Shown: positions 33,929-43,011, counted from the stretch's first letter. The stretch: DNA of 64,000 nucleotides from Ligilactobacillus sp900765635 (GCF_949152225.1 NZ_CASCJC010000001.1:806001-870000); one strand, 5' to 3'. The notes: generated from the sequence alone by a model not told the origin. Translations and numbers: made by a program.

Positions 33929-34729
33929 TTGTTACAACAAGGTGTAGAATTTAACGGGATAGTTGTTTCTAGAAGAAATTATCGTGAGCGCGACATGTTA
34001 GTCGAGATCTTGACTGATCGTTATGGCTTTAAAACCTTTTTTATTCGTGGTGCTAAAAAAAGAGGCTTTAGGCTTGCTGCTGCAATTTTGCCTTTTAGTC
34101 ACGGTAGTTATGTTGGTAGTATTAATGATGATGGACTTTCTTTTATCGATACTGCTCGAGAGGTTAGACAGTATCAAAATATTTGTCAAGATATTGAATT
34201 AAATGCTTATGCTTCATATATTTTAAGTCTAGGCAAAATAGCTTTAAAAGAAGACGTTGCTAATGCTTTATTATGGTGTGTGAAATTTCAAAAAGCAGTT
34301 GAGTTGATTGACGAGGGCTTTGATGCACAAATTATTACTAATATTATTGAAATTCAATTATTAGAATGTTTTGGTGTTAAGCCATATCTTGAAAGCTGTG
34401 TAATTTGTCAAAATACCAAGTTGGCTTTTGATTTTTCTGAAAATTATGGTGGTTTATTATGTCAAAAACATTGGTATTTAGACAAAAATAGGCTTCGTTT
34501 AGATCCAAGAACGATTTATTATTTGCGCTTGTTATCCGTGGTAGATTTAGAGCGTTTAAGCTCAATCAATGTCAAAAAAGAGACTAAAGATAGATTACAA
34601 GCAACAATTGATCGTATTTATCAAGATCAAGTTGGTGTTTATGTTAAGGCTAAAGATTTCATTAGACAGTTAAAAGATATCAGTCATTTTTTAGTATCAG
34701 ATAATGAAAGGATAGATGTTGACAAATAG
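33929..34729 (+). CDS. recO: DNA repair protein RecO
   Basis: RecO loads RecA onto SSB-coated single-stranded DNA. It has an N-terminal OB fold (EFNGIVVSRRNYRERDMLVEILTDRYG), a helical middle and a zinc site with CVICQNTKLAF and LCQKH (about 165-190). I chose TTG 33929 (MLQQGVEF), with AAGGAGG 9 bp upstream; GTG 33923 is 3 bp from that site and less likely. The length is about 266. The promoter of the glyQS T-box overlaps its 3' end. Confidence 0.92.
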   Translation: MLQQGVEFNGIVVSRRNYRERDMLVEILTDRYGFKTFFIRGAKKRGFRLAAAILPFSHGSYVGSINDDGLSFIDTAREVRQYQNICQDIELNAYASYILSLGKIALKEDVANALLWCVKFQKAVELIDEGFDAQIITNIIEIQLLECFGVKPYLESCVICQNTKLAFDFSENYGGLLCQKHWYLDKNRLRLDPRTIYYLRLLSVVDLERLSSINVKKETKDRLQATIDRIYQDQVGVYVKAKDFIRQLKDISHFLVSDNERIDVDK

Positions 34730-34747
34730 CGTTTTTTGGACTATTCT
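34719..34747 (+). promoter_or_regulatory. promoter of the glyQS T-box transcript
   Basis: A perfect TTGACA (34719-34724) sits inside the last codons of recO, with a 17-bp spacer and TATTCT (34742-34747). Confidence 0.72.
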
Positions 34748-34754
34748 AACTTTA

Positions 34755-34968
34755 TCTGAAAAAATAATAGAGACGTTGATGAAAAAAGGTTGTTTCTTTA
34801 GACGATTACAGCGAGTCTGAAGGGTGAAAGCAGACATTGTCTTGAAACAATTGGCGTTTTTGGAGTCTTATTTAATGAAGCTGCTAGTTAAGACTAGAAG
34901 TAGGGTGGAACCGCGATTAAAAATCGTCCCTATGTGACCGTTTGGCGTTGCATAGGGACTTTTTTTGT
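34755..34968 (+). promoter_or_regulatory. T-box riboswitch, tRNA-Gly responsive, before glyQS
   Basis: The T-box AGGGTGGAACCGCG lies at 34902-34915. The terminator stem GTCCCTATG/CATAGGGAC (34926-34934 with 34951-34959) is followed by seven T. The probable specifier is GGC at 34853-34855 (Gly). The leader is short and simple, like other glyQS T-boxes. Confidence 0.93.
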
Positions 34969-35006
34969 GGCGCTACGGTTGGAAATCTTTTGAGGAGGAA
35001 AAAAAT

Positions 35007-35924
35007 ATGACAAAAAAATTAGCAATGCAAGACATTATTTTGACTTTGCAACAATTTTGGGCTAAGCAAGGTTGTATGTTGATGCAAGCTTATGATACAG
35101 AAAAAGGGGCTGGAACAATGAGCCCATATACATTTTTACGTGCAATTGGGCCAGAGCCTTGGAATGTAGCTTATGTTGAACCATCACGTCGTCCTGCTGA
35201 TGGACGGTATGGTGAAAATCCTAACCGTTTATATCAACATCATCAATTTCAAGTTATTATGAAGCCATCACCAAGTAACATTCAAGATTTATACTTAGAA
35301 AGCTTAAAGGCCTTGGGGATTGATCCTAAAGAACATGATGTTCGGTTTGTAGAAGATAACTGGGAAAACCCATCGATGGGGTGTGCTGGTGTTGGCTGGG
35401 AAGTTTGGTTAGATGGTATGGAAATTACACAGTTTACTTACTTCCAACAAGTTGGTGGCTTAGAAGTACGTCCAGTTGCAGCTGAAGTTACCTATGGTTT
35501 AGAACGATTATCATCATATATTCAAGATGTTAACTCTGTTTTTGATTTAGAATGGGCTGATGGCGTTAAGTATGGTGATATCTTCAAGCAACCAGAATAT
35601 GAACATTCAAAATATTCCTTTGAAGAAAGTAACCAAGATATGTTACTTAAAGCGTTTGATACCTATGAAACAGAAGCTAAAAAACAAATTGCTAATGGCT
35701 TAGTACATCCAGCCTACGATTATATTTTGAAATGTAGTCATACTTTTAACTTATTAGATGCGCGCGGAGCTGTTTCGGTGACTGAACGGGCTGGTTATTT
35801 AGCGCGGATTCGTAATATGGCCAAATCTGTTGCTAAGGTTTTTGTTGAAGAGCGTAAGAAATTAGGCTATCCGTTGATTAAAGATGAAAAATTACGTCAA
35901 GAATTATTGAAGGAGGAAAAATAA
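35007..35924 (+). CDS. glyQ: glycyl-tRNA synthetase alpha subunit
   Basis: GlyQ is the catalytic class II subunit of the tetrameric bacterial GlyRS (305 residues). Family marks are LQQFWAKQGCMLMQAYDTEKGAGTM, the motif-2-like YVEPSRRPADGRYGENPNRLYQHHQFQVIMKPSP and ITQFTYFQQVGGLEVRPVAAEVTYGLERL. The ATG at 35007 follows GAGGAGG. An earlier in-frame ATG lies in the T-box terminator and is rejected. glyS starts inside the stop codon. Confidence 0.97.
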   Translation: MTKKLAMQDIILTLQQFWAKQGCMLMQAYDTEKGAGTMSPYTFLRAIGPEPWNVAYVEPSRRPADGRYGENPNRLYQHHQFQVIMKPSPSNIQDLYLESLKALGIDPKEHDVRFVEDNWENPSMGCAGVGWEVWLDGMEITQFTYFQQVGGLEVRPVAAEVTYGLERLSSYIQDVNSVFDLEWADGVKYGDIFKQPEYEHSKYSFEESNQDMLLKAFDTYETEAKKQIANGLVHPAYDYILKCSHTFNLLDARGAVSVTERAGYLARIRNMAKSVAKVFVEERKKLGYPLIKDEKLRQELLKEEK

Positions 35925-38005
35925 TGAGTCATACATTTTTACTTGAAATTGGTTTAGAAGAAATTCCGGCTCATGTCGTTACTCCAAGTGTTAACCAATT
36001 AGTTGAAAAAACCAAAGCTTTTTTAGATGCACAACGCTTAGCTTATGGCGAAATTTTACCTTACTCAACTCCACGGCGTTTAGGCTTAAAGATTGTTGAT
36101 TTAGCAGATAAACAAGCTGATATTGAAGAAGAAGCTAAAGGACCAGCTAAAAAGATTGCTTTAGATGACGCTGGTAACTGGTCAAAGGCTGCTCAAGGCT
36201 TTTGTCGTGGTCAAGGGGTTAGTGTTGATGATCTTTTCTTTAAAGAGATTAAAGGTGTCGAATATGTATACGTTAAGAAATTCATCGCTGGTCAACTTGC
36301 TAAAGATGTTTTGCAAGGAATCAAAGAAGTTATCATGAGCATCAAGTTTCCAACGATGATGCGTTGGGCAAGTTATGATTTTGAATACGTTCGCCCATTA
36401 CGTTGGTTAGTTGCGTTATTAGATAACGAAGTCGTTGAATTTAACATTTTAAATGTTGCTAGTGGACGTGTTAGTCAAGGGCATCGTTTTTTGGGTCAAA
36501 CAGTGACTTTAAATGATGCTAATGAATACCCAGCAAGTTTATTACCTCAAAAAGTTATCGCTGATGCTAAGGAACGTAAAGATTTAATTGTTACACAAAT
36601 CAAGGATTTAGCTGCGCGAAATGCTTGGAACGTCGATATTGATGAAGATTTGTTAGAAGAGGTTAACAACTTAGTCGAATATCCGACTGTTTTTGCAGGT
36701 AGCTTTGATGAAAAATATCTAGAAGTACCAGATGAAGTTTTAATTACTTCGATGAAAGATCATCAACGCTTCTTTTATGTTACCGATCAAAATGGTCAAA
36801 TGCTACCAAACTTTATTTCGGTGCGTAACGGTAATGAAGATTATCTAGAAAATGTAATTGCTGGAAATGAAAAAGTTTTAACGGCGCGCTTAGAAGATGC
36901 TAAATTCTTCTATCATGAAGATCAACAACAAACAATTGCACACTATGTTGAACGCCTTAAAAAAGTTACTTTCCATGATAAAATTGGAACGATCTATGAA
37001 AAGATGCAACGGGTGGCTAAAATTAGTGCCTTTTTAGGTGAATATTTAGGTTTGAGCTCAGCTGAATTAGCCGATTTAGCTAGAGCTGCTGAAATCTATA
37101 AATTTGATCTAGTAACCGGTATGGTAGGTGAATTTGCCGAATTACAAGGGATTATGGGTGAAATCTACGCTAACTTAGCTAATGAAAATAAAGCTGTTGC
37201 AATTGCAATGCGCGAAGAATATATGCCAACAAGTGCAGAAGGACAACTGCCTGAAACTAATGTAGGTGCTGTGCTTTCGATTGCCGATAAGCTAGATAGT
37301 ATCCAAGCATTCTTTAGTGCTGATATGATTCCAACTGGTTCAAACGATCCATATGCTTTGCGTCGTCAAGCATTAGGGATAGTTCGCATTACTTTGGATA
37401 AAGGCTGGAATCTTTCAACAACGTTACTACAACGTGCAATTGAACAAGCCGCTAGTCAAGTGCCTGAATTATATGAAAATATTGATCCATCTAAACATCA
37501 AGAAGAACGCGCAGCCTTTATTGTTGATCGCTTAGAACAACTATTAAGCAATGAAAATCTACGCCATGATGTGATTAGCGCGACAACAGCGGTTAAAGAT
37601 AATCCATTTGTTCAAAGCAAACAAGCAAGTGAAGTTTTGAGTCAACATTTAGCGGATGCAGACTTTAAAGAAACAATTGAAGCTTTGACACGTGTTACAC
37701 GTTTAGCTAAAAAAGCGCCTGAATTTTGTGATTGCGAAGAAGTTGATGGTGCATTGTTTGAAAATCAAGCTGAAATCAATTTGAATAAGGCAGTTGATGA
37801 AGTATTAGCTAACTATGCCAAACAAAATGTTGTGCAAAAATATGAAGCTTTACATTCCTTAAAAGAACCAATCAGTGCATATTTTGAACAAACAATGGTG
37901 ATGGCAGATGACGAAGCTATCAAAAATAATCGTTTATTACAATTAAGTATTATTGCTGATTTAACTAGAGTATTTGGTTGTTTAGAAGAATTAAATGTTA
38001 AGTAA
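35924..38005 (+). CDS. glyS: glycyl-tRNA synthetase beta subunit
   Basis: GlyS is the 693-residue tRNA-binding subunit. It starts SHTFLLEIGLEEIPAHVVTPS and includes FPTMMRWASYDFEYVRPLRWLVALL, an HD-like region (KFDLVTGMVGEFAELQGIMGEIYA) and a C-terminal anticodon-binding part. It also contains PTGSNDPYALRRQALGI, a signature of the family. Its ATG overlaps the glyQ stop (TAATG), giving equimolar synthesis. Confidence 0.97.
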   Translation: MSHTFLLEIGLEEIPAHVVTPSVNQLVEKTKAFLDAQRLAYGEILPYSTPRRLGLKIVDLADKQADIEEEAKGPAKKIALDDAGNWSKAAQGFCRGQGVSVDDLFFKEIKGVEYVYVKKFIAGQLAKDVLQGIKEVIMSIKFPTMMRWASYDFEYVRPLRWLVALLDNEVVEFNILNVASGRVSQGHRFLGQTVTLNDANEYPASLLPQKVIADAKERKDLIVTQIKDLAARNAWNVDIDEDLLEEVNNLVEYPTVFAGSFDEKYLEVPDEVLITSMKDHQRFFYVTDQNGQMLPNFISVRNGNEDYLENVIAGNEKVLTARLEDAKFFYHEDQQQTIAHYVERLKKVTFHDKIGTIYEKMQRVAKISAFLGEYLGLSSAELADLARAAEIYKFDLVTGMVGEFAELQGIMGEIYANLANENKAVAIAMREEYMPTSAEGQLPETNVGAVLSIADKLDSIQAFFSADMIPTGSNDPYALRRQALGIVRITLDKGWNLSTTLLQRAIEQAASQVPELYENIDPSKHQEERAAFIVDRLEQLLSNENLRHDVISATTAVKDNPFVQSKQASEVLSQHLADADFKETIEALTRVTRLAKKAPEFCDCEEVDGALFENQAEINLNKAVDEVLANYAKQNVVQKYEALHSLKEPISAYFEQTMVMADDEAIKNNRLLQLSIIADLTRVFGCLEELNVK

Positions 38006-38020
38006 TTAGTATAATGTAAG

Positions 38021-38054
38021 AGAAGTCTACACGAATTTCGTGGGGCTTCTTTTT
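38021..38054 (+). terminator. terminator of glyQS
   Basis: AGAAGTCTACACGA and TCGTGGGGCTTCT pair with a bulge and two G-T wobbles, then TTTTT. Confidence 0.78.
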
Positions 38055-38143
38055 AGTTGGTTTTGAAATTATGGAATTGACAAGTAAAAATTTCTGCGCT
38101 ATTAATAAAGTGATAAATTTTTATTTATTAAGGAGAAAGAGTA

Positions 38144-39323
38144 TTGTTCAAAAATTTTAAAATTCAAAGTTTGACTTTGATTATGGTAGCGTTTGTCTTA
38201 GGCTTTAGCGAATTTATCATTGTCGGTATTTTAAATGATTTAGCTAAGCAATTTACAGTTTCTGTAGCTAATGTTGGTTTGTTAGTAACGATGTTTGCCT
38301 TAATTTATGCAATTAGTACACCATTCATTACGTTATATATTGGTAGATTTAACCTTTTTAAAGTAATGTTAAGTTTACTAGCTAATTTTGGGTAATCTGT
38401 TAACGGCGTTAGCGGGGAATTATCTCACTTTAATTATTTCACGGATTATCACAGCTCTAGTTTCAGGCGTGATCATTTCGGTAGCATTAACATTTGCGAC
38501 GTTTATTGCACCACTGGCTAAACGTGCTTGGTTAGTTTCGTGGATTTTTTCAGGTTTTAGCATTGCTTCGGTTTTTGGAGTGCCACTTGGGATACGGATT
38601 AGTACTTATTTGGGATGGGGGCAAGCTTTTTATTTGATTACAGCACTTAGTATTCTTACATGGATCTTATTTGTGCTAGCATTACCCCATGATGTTAAAC
38701 AAGTTAAGAGTGGTGGCCTAAAGATGCAATTGGTGCTTTTGACTGATAAGCGAATTTGGTTAGGGATGTTATTACCACTCTTTAACCTAGGAGGGATATA
38801 TGCCTTTTATACGTATTTACGTCCGAGTTTGTCACAAAGTTTGCATTTTCCAACAAGTTGGCTGACGGCTTTATTATTTGTTTATGGCTTAATGTCGTTA
38901 TTTAGTAATCAATTTAGTGGTGTTTTAGCACAAAATGGTGGTTTAAATAAGATGCCATGGGTCTTTTTAGCACAAGTTTTGCTCTTAGGCTTTTTGCCGT
39001 TCTTTTTCATGAATCGTTGGATAGGACTAGGAGTTATCATGTTGTTAGCAATAAGCATGTATTTATTAAATTCACCGTTGCAACTGTATTTTTTACAAGT
39101 AGCTGAATAAGATTATCCCCAAGCGTTGGTTTTGGCTTCGTCTTTAAATTCAATTTTTGCTAATTTTGGGATAGCTTTGGGTTCAGCAACAGGAAGTTTT
39201 GTTGTCGAAAATTTCGGCTTAAAACCGTTAGGCCCAAGTGGCGCACTGTATGCACTGTTAGCATTTATTGTGGTTATATGCTTAAATAAAGCAAAGGCAC
39301 ACTATACTAAGAAAAGTTGTTAA
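38144..39323 (+). pseudogene. MFS transporter (DHA1-like), broken by a frameshift and a stop codon
   Basis: Read across the lesions this is one 12-helix major facilitator of about 393 residues, starting at TTG 38144 with AAGGAG 8 bp upstream. The first part (MFKNFKIQSLTLIMVAFVLG...) ends at codon 83 in frame 2. The protein continues in frame 3 (GNLLTALAGNYLTLIISRI...). The switch falls at the GGG run 38390-38392, where one G fewer restores the reading NFGNLLTAL. The second lesion is an in-frame TAA at 39108-39110, after which coding continues to 39323. Two separate lesions favour true decay over a base-call error. The substrate is unknown; a drug or sugar efflux relative is possible. Confidence 0.85.
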
Positions 39324-39329
39324 GAATAG

Positions 39330-39358
39330 TTGACGTTTTGCTAAAAATTTGTTATGAT
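39330..39358 (+). promoter_or_regulatory. promoter of rplU-prp-rpmA
   Basis: TTGACG (39330-39335), a 17-bp spacer and TATGAT (39353-39358). It starts close behind the MFS pseudogene. Confidence 0.8.
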
Positions 39359-39364
39359 TCAAAT

Positions 39365-39472
39365 GTTGTATTTGTGCATGTCACAGCTACAACCGCACGT
39401 TTTAAGTTTAAGTGTTCAAATGAGCCACTACATTACGGCGAGTCTAAGTTTATAATCTCAAGGAGGTGCACA
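39365..39472 (+). promoter_or_regulatory. L21 leader (ribosomal protein autoregulatory element)
   Basis: The roughly 108-nt stretch between promoter and rplU contains the short paired segments and the GCGAGTCTAAG-type sequence of the Firmicute L21 leader. The family call rests on position before rplU and general resemblance, not on a covariance search. L21-mediated feedback is the expected role. Confidence 0.65.
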
Positions 39473-39474
39473 TA

Positions 39475-39783
39475 ATGTACGCAATCATTAAAACTGGCGG
39501 CAAGCAACTTAAAGTTGAAGCTGGTCAAGCTATCTATGTTGAAAAGTTAAACGCAAACGCAGGCGACAAGGTTACTTTTGACCAAGTTGTTTTAGTTGGC
39601 GGCGAAAAGACAGTTATCGGTACACCTGTTGTTGAAGGTGCTACAGTTACAGGTACTGTTGAAAAGCAAGGTCGTGCTAAGAAAGTTGTTACTTTCAAGT
39701 ACAAACCAAAGAAGCATTCACATACAAAGCAAGGTCATCGTCAACCATATACAAAAGTTGTTATTGATGCAATTAACGCTTAA
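39475..39783 (+). CDS. rplU: 50S ribosomal protein L21
   Basis: L21 (102 residues) has the usual MYAIIKTGGKQLKVEAG start and the basic C-terminal KVVTFKYKPKKHSHTKQGHRQPYTKV. AAGGAGGTG precedes the ATG at 39475. It heads the rplU-prp-rpmA operon. Confidence 0.97.
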   Translation: MYAIIKTGGKQLKVEAGQAIYVEKLNANAGDKVTFDQVVLVGGEKTVIGTPVVEGATVTGTVEKQGRAKKVVTFKYKPKKHSHTKQGHRQPYTKVVIDAINA

Positions 39784-39806
39784 TTACTTGAAAGTAGGCG
39801 CATAAG

Positions 39807-40130
39807 ATGATTCACGCACAGATCAGACGACAAGGTTCCCAAATTAGCGGCTTTTGTTTGTCAGGACATGCGGGTTCTGGCGCATATGGACAAGATATTG
39901 TATGTGCAGCGGTCTCAGTCTTAGCGATTAATACCGTTAATAGCTTGGAAAAGTTAGCTTTGGTTAAGCCCAAAGTTGAAATTGACGAGGTAGATGGTGG
40001 TTATTTGAGTCTAGAACTCGACGCTCAAGATTTAGCAGACTTTAAGGCTCAATTGTTACTTCAAAGCTTTGTCTTAGGATTAAATGATATTGAGCGCAGT
40101 TATCAAGAATTTATTCAGATTAAAGATTAA
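39807..40130 (+). CDS. prp: ribosomal-processing cysteine protease Prp
   Basis: Prp (107 residues, formerly YsxB) cuts the N-terminal extension off ribosomal protein L27. The catalytic His lies in LSGHAGSG (residue 21) and the Cys in GQDIVCAAVSVLAINTVNS (residue 33). The long-N-terminus L27 encoded 26 bp downstream is its substrate. The rplU-prp-rpmA layout is characteristic of Firmicutes and related bacteria that process L27. Confidence 0.95.
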   Translation: MIHAQIRRQGSQISGFCLSGHAGSGAYGQDIVCAAVSVLAINTVNSLEKLALVKPKVEIDEVDGGYLSLELDAQDLADFKAQLLLQSFVLGLNDIERSYQEFIQIKD

Positions 40131-40156
40131 TCAAGGCTACGGGAGGTGCACTGATT

Positions 40157-40438
40157 ATGTTGATGAACTTACAATTATTCGCTCACAAAAAGGGGGGCGG
40201 TTCCACATCTAACGGTCGTGACTCACGCTCCAAGCGTTTAGGCGCAAAGAGTGCTGATGGTCAAACAGTTACAGGCGGTTCAATCTTATACCGTCAACGT
40301 GGTACTCGTATCTACCCAGGTGTAAACGTTGGTATGGGTGGCGACAACACATTGTTCGCTAAAGTATCTGGCGTTGTTAAATTTGAACGTAAAGGTCGCG
40401 ACAAGAAGCAAGTTTCTGTTTATCCAGTCGCTGAATAA
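40157..40438 (+). CDS. rpmA: 50S ribosomal protein L27 (cleavable N-terminus)
   Basis: L27 (93 residues) begins MLMNLQLFAHKKGGGSTSNGRDS. The LQLFA stretch before HKKG is the Prp cleavage site, so the mature protein should start at HKKGGG. The rest (RLGAKSADGQTVTGGSILYRQRGTRIYPGVNVGMGGDNTLFAK) is canonical. GGGAGGTG lies 8 bp before the ATG at 40157. Confidence 0.97.
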   Translation: MLMNLQLFAHKKGGGSTSNGRDSRSKRLGAKSADGQTVTGGSILYRQRGTRIYPGVNVGMGGDNTLFAKVSGVVKFERKGRDKKQVSVYPVAE

Positions 40439-40444
40439 TTACGG

Positions 40445-40482
40445 AGCACAAAGCTTGATTTGACGGGCTTTGTGCTTTTTTG
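40445..40482 (+). terminator. terminator of rplU-prp-rpmA
   Basis: AGCACAAAGC (40445-40454) pairs with GCTTTGTGCT (40467-40476), then a T run. Confidence 0.9.
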
Positions 40483-40748
40483 TTTGCTTAAAAAAATCAT
40501 TTTTGCTAGATTTAGTTTTAAATCGACATAAATTTGGCAAATTTATATATATCTTTATAAAAGATGTTTCACTAATTATATAACAGTAGTACATAAAAAA
40601 GACGACAAGTTAATTACTAGTGCTAGGTGCTTTTTGGTATAATTAAATTGAAGCGTTAGCAATAATTTTTTTACTCTATTTTGGATTTATTCATGTAGAT
40701 TTAACAAAATGAAAGGAATAGCGGTTTAATTACGCCTAAAATCAGCTT
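40483..40748 (+). other. AT-rich gap before the HicB-like gene, with one promoter-like site
   Basis: No open frame of useful length is seen on either strand. An extended -10 (TGG TATAAT, -10 at 40638-40643) is the only clear signal. A GAAAGGAA ribosome-like site (about 40711-40718) is followed after its nearby ATG by only six codons. No partner toxin gene is visible. Confidence 0.55.
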
Positions 40749-41141
40749 ATGAAAGAAAAAATTTTAGTTTATCCGGTAATTGTTGCAAAATGTGATGATG
40801 AAAGTGGCAAATATTATAGTGTAACTTCGCCTAATATTAAGGGGATGGTGACGGATGGGACAACTTTACCTGAGGCAATTACGTATGCACAAGATGCAAT
40901 CGCAACAATGATTGCTGATACAACATATCCAAAAGTCCAAGATCCAACAAAATGGCAATTAAGAAAAGATGAATATATCATGTGGATTTCTGTTAATATG
41001 ACTAGATGGCTTAATGATTATGGCAAAACAGTCCGCAGAAATATTACGTTACCGGCTGTGTTAAATGAATGGGCTAAAGAAAATAATATCAATGTTTCCA
41101 AGGTTACAACCGAAGCATTAAAACGGTTGGCCAATATTTAA
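40749..41141 (+). CDS. HicB-like antitoxin family protein, without partner
   Basis: The 130-residue protein has the HicB fold signature: an N-terminal partial RNase-H-like half (ILVYPVIVAKCDDESGKYYSVTSPNIKGMVTDGTTLPEAITYAQDAI) and a C-terminal DNA-binding ribbon-helix-helix or HTH-like stretch (RRNITLPAVLNEWAKENNINVSKVTTEALKRL). HicA, the usual upstream mRNA-cutting partner, is not seen on either side. The ATG has no good ribosome site within 15 bp, and a stop lies in frame just before it. It may be an orphan regulator or a remnant. Confidence 0.8.
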   Translation: MKEKILVYPVIVAKCDDESGKYYSVTSPNIKGMVTDGTTLPEAITYAQDAIATMIADTTYPKVQDPTKWQLRKDEYIMWISVNMTRWLNDYGKTVRRNITLPAVLNEWAKENNINVSKVTTEALKRLANI

Positions 41142-41212
41142 TAGTTTAAATTATTAAATTTTATGTTAGTATAGAATAAATTAACTTTTTATGAAAGGTA
41201 AGTGAGCTTTTT

Positions 41213-42280
41213 ATGAGTAATACACGTGTTGATAAATTACGCCAAAAGATGCAACAAATGAGTGTTGATGCCTTTTTAGTGACAGCTCCGTTTAATATTT
41301 ATTATCTCAGTGGCTTTACAGGTGATGATGGTTTATTATTGGTGACTGAAAACGACAAGTATTTGATTACAGATGCACGCTTTAGTGAACAAGTAGCCCA
41401 TCAAAATCCTGATTGGCAAGCTGTTATTACGCGTAATTACTTGCAAAGTGCCTGTGAATTGGCAAAGCAAAAAAATATAAGTGCAATGGCCTTTGAAAAT
41501 ACCATCAGTTATGCGCAATATGATTTGTTAGACGAATTAGCTCAATGTGATATTGTTCCTCTAGCAGGTATATTAGAGGAAATTCGTGCAATTAAAGATG
41601 AACAGGAAATAGAAATCATTAAAAAAAGCTGCGAACTTGCAGGTCAAGGTTATCGCTATGTGTTAGATATGATTGCAGCAGGTCAAACTGAAATGTATGT
41701 TGCTAATGAATTAGACCATTTTATGAAATTACATGGTGCGCAAGATAAATCGTTTGAAACAATTTTAGCTAGTGGAGAACATACAACGTGGCCACATGGG
41801 ACTGCCAGTTCTAAAATAATTGAAACTGGTGATTTAGTGACGCTTGACTTTGGATATTATCTAGATCATTATACTTCTGATGTAACGCGAACCTTTAGTG
41901 TAGGTAAGCAAAGTGATGAAGTCAAAAAGATTTATGATACGGTATTAACAGCACAAATTAAGACAATCGAAGCCATTAAACCAGGTATCACAAGTAAAGA
42001 ACTTGATGATATTGGGAGAGACTATATTAAAGCACAAGGCTATGGACAATATTTTGAACATGGAATGGGACATGGTATAGGATTAGATATTCATGAATTA
42101 CCAAACATTAGTTATCGTAGTCAAGAAGTTTTGCAGCCAGGTCAAATCATTACGATTGAACCAGGGATTTATGTTCCAGGTGTTGGTGGAGTGCGGATTG
42201 AAGACGATATCTTAGTTACTAAAGATGGTTATGAAAATCTCACCCAGTTTACTAAGGAGTATTTAGAGATTTTAAACTAA
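41213..42280 (+). CDS. M24-family Xaa-Pro aminopeptidase
   Basis: The 355-residue peptidase has an N-terminal creatinase-like domain (about 1-125) and a C-terminal pita-bread metallopeptidase. Metal ligands are visible: Asp in LDFGYYLDHYTSDVTRTF (two Asp, about 211-228), His in HGMGHGIGLDIHELP (about 283), Glu in TIEPGIYVPG (about 314) and Glu in GVRIEDDILV (about 326). It cleaves N-terminal residues before proline. The efp gene follows behind its own promoter. AAAGGTAAGTGAG lies before the ATG. Confidence 0.93.
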   Translation: MSNTRVDKLRQKMQQMSVDAFLVTAPFNIYYLSGFTGDDGLLLVTENDKYLITDARFSEQVAHQNPDWQAVITRNYLQSACELAKQKNISAMAFENTISYAQYDLLDELAQCDIVPLAGILEEIRAIKDEQEIEIIKKSCELAGQGYRYVLDMIAAGQTEMYVANELDHFMKLHGAQDKSFETILASGEHTTWPHGTASSKIIETGDLVTLDFGYYLDHYTSDVTRTFSVGKQSDEVKKIYDTVLTAQIKTIEAIKPGITSKELDDIGRDYIKAQGYGQYFEHGMGHGIGLDIHELPNISYRSQEVLQPGQIITIEPGIYVPGVGGVRIEDDILVTKDGYENLTQFTKEYLEILN

Positions 42281-42320
42281 ATTTGTGAACGTTTTTCTTT
42301 TGAATAAAAACAGATATAAC

Positions 42321-42349
42321 TTGACAAAGAGCCAATTTCACGTGAAAAT
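42321..42349 (+). promoter_or_regulatory. efp promoter region with a TTTCACGTGAAA palindrome
   Basis: TTGACA (42321-42326) is followed, 17 bp on, by GAAAAT (42344-42349). A perfect 12-bp palindrome TTTCACGTGAAA (42336-42347) runs into that -10. A second extended -10 TGC GATAAT (42359-42364) lies just downstream. The palindrome is placed like an operator. Confidence 0.5.
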
Positions 42350-42432
42350 AGGTTATGCGATAATTCTGGTAGTGTGTCCATTTTTAGTGACAAGTTAAAC
42401 ACTTCAGATGAACATCAAGGAGGAAAAACGAA

Positions 42433-42990
42433 ATGATTTCAGTTAACGATTTTAAAAACGGGTTAACAATTGAAGTTGACGGCGAATTATGGCGTGTTGT
42501 TGAATTCCAACATGTTAAACCAGGTAAGGGGTCTGCATTTGTGCGTTCTAAATTAAAGAACTTACGTAATGGTGCCGTTCAAGAAAAAACATTCCGTGCA
42601 GGTGAAAAAGTAGCGCAAGCTCAAATTGACCGCAAGAAGATGCAATACTTATATGCAGATGGTAACAACTACATCTTCATGGATACAGAAACTTATGAAC
42701 AATTAGAACTTCCAGGTGAACGTATCGAAAACGAATTGAAGTTCATGAAAGAAAACATGATTATTAGTATTATCATGTTTGGTGCAGAAACTTTAGGGGT
42801 AGAATTACCAAATACTGTTGATTTAGAAGTTTCTGAAACAGAACCTGGTATCAAAGGTGATACTGCTTCTGGTGGTTCTAAGCCAGCAACAATGGAAACT
42901 GGTTTAGTAGTTCAAGTCCCATTCTTTGTGAATGTGGGGGATGTTTTAACAATTAACACGGCTGATGGAACTTATATCTCACGTGCTTAA
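42433..42990 (+). CDS. efp: translation elongation factor P
   Basis: EF-P (185 residues) relieves ribosome stalling at polyproline. The three beta-barrel domains are present. The loop HVKPGKGSAFV carries Lys32, the residue modified in other bacteria (5-aminopentanolyl in Bacillus). The C-terminal GDTASGGSKPATMETGLVVQVPFFV motif is the EF-P signature. AAGGAGG precedes the ATG. It heads the run efp-asp23-nusB. Confidence 0.97.
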   Translation: MISVNDFKNGLTIEVDGELWRVVEFQHVKPGKGSAFVRSKLKNLRNGAVQEKTFRAGEKVAQAQIDRKKMQYLYADGNNYIFMDTETYEQLELPGERIENELKFMKENMIISIIMFGAETLGVELPNTVDLEVSETEPGIKGDTASGGSKPATMETGLVVQVPFFVNVGDVLTINTADGTYISRA

Positions 42991-43011
42991 TATTTAAAGG
43001 AGGTTTTTGTG

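Noticed and set aside
34719..34747. TTGACA inside the recO 3' end as a sign of an extra gene
   Set aside because: It is explained as the promoter of the glyQS T-box transcript at the right distance.
39596..39805. 69-codon frame overlapping rplU
   Set aside because: Out-of-frame Leu/Val/Gln-rich shadow of L21 coding sequence without a start signal.
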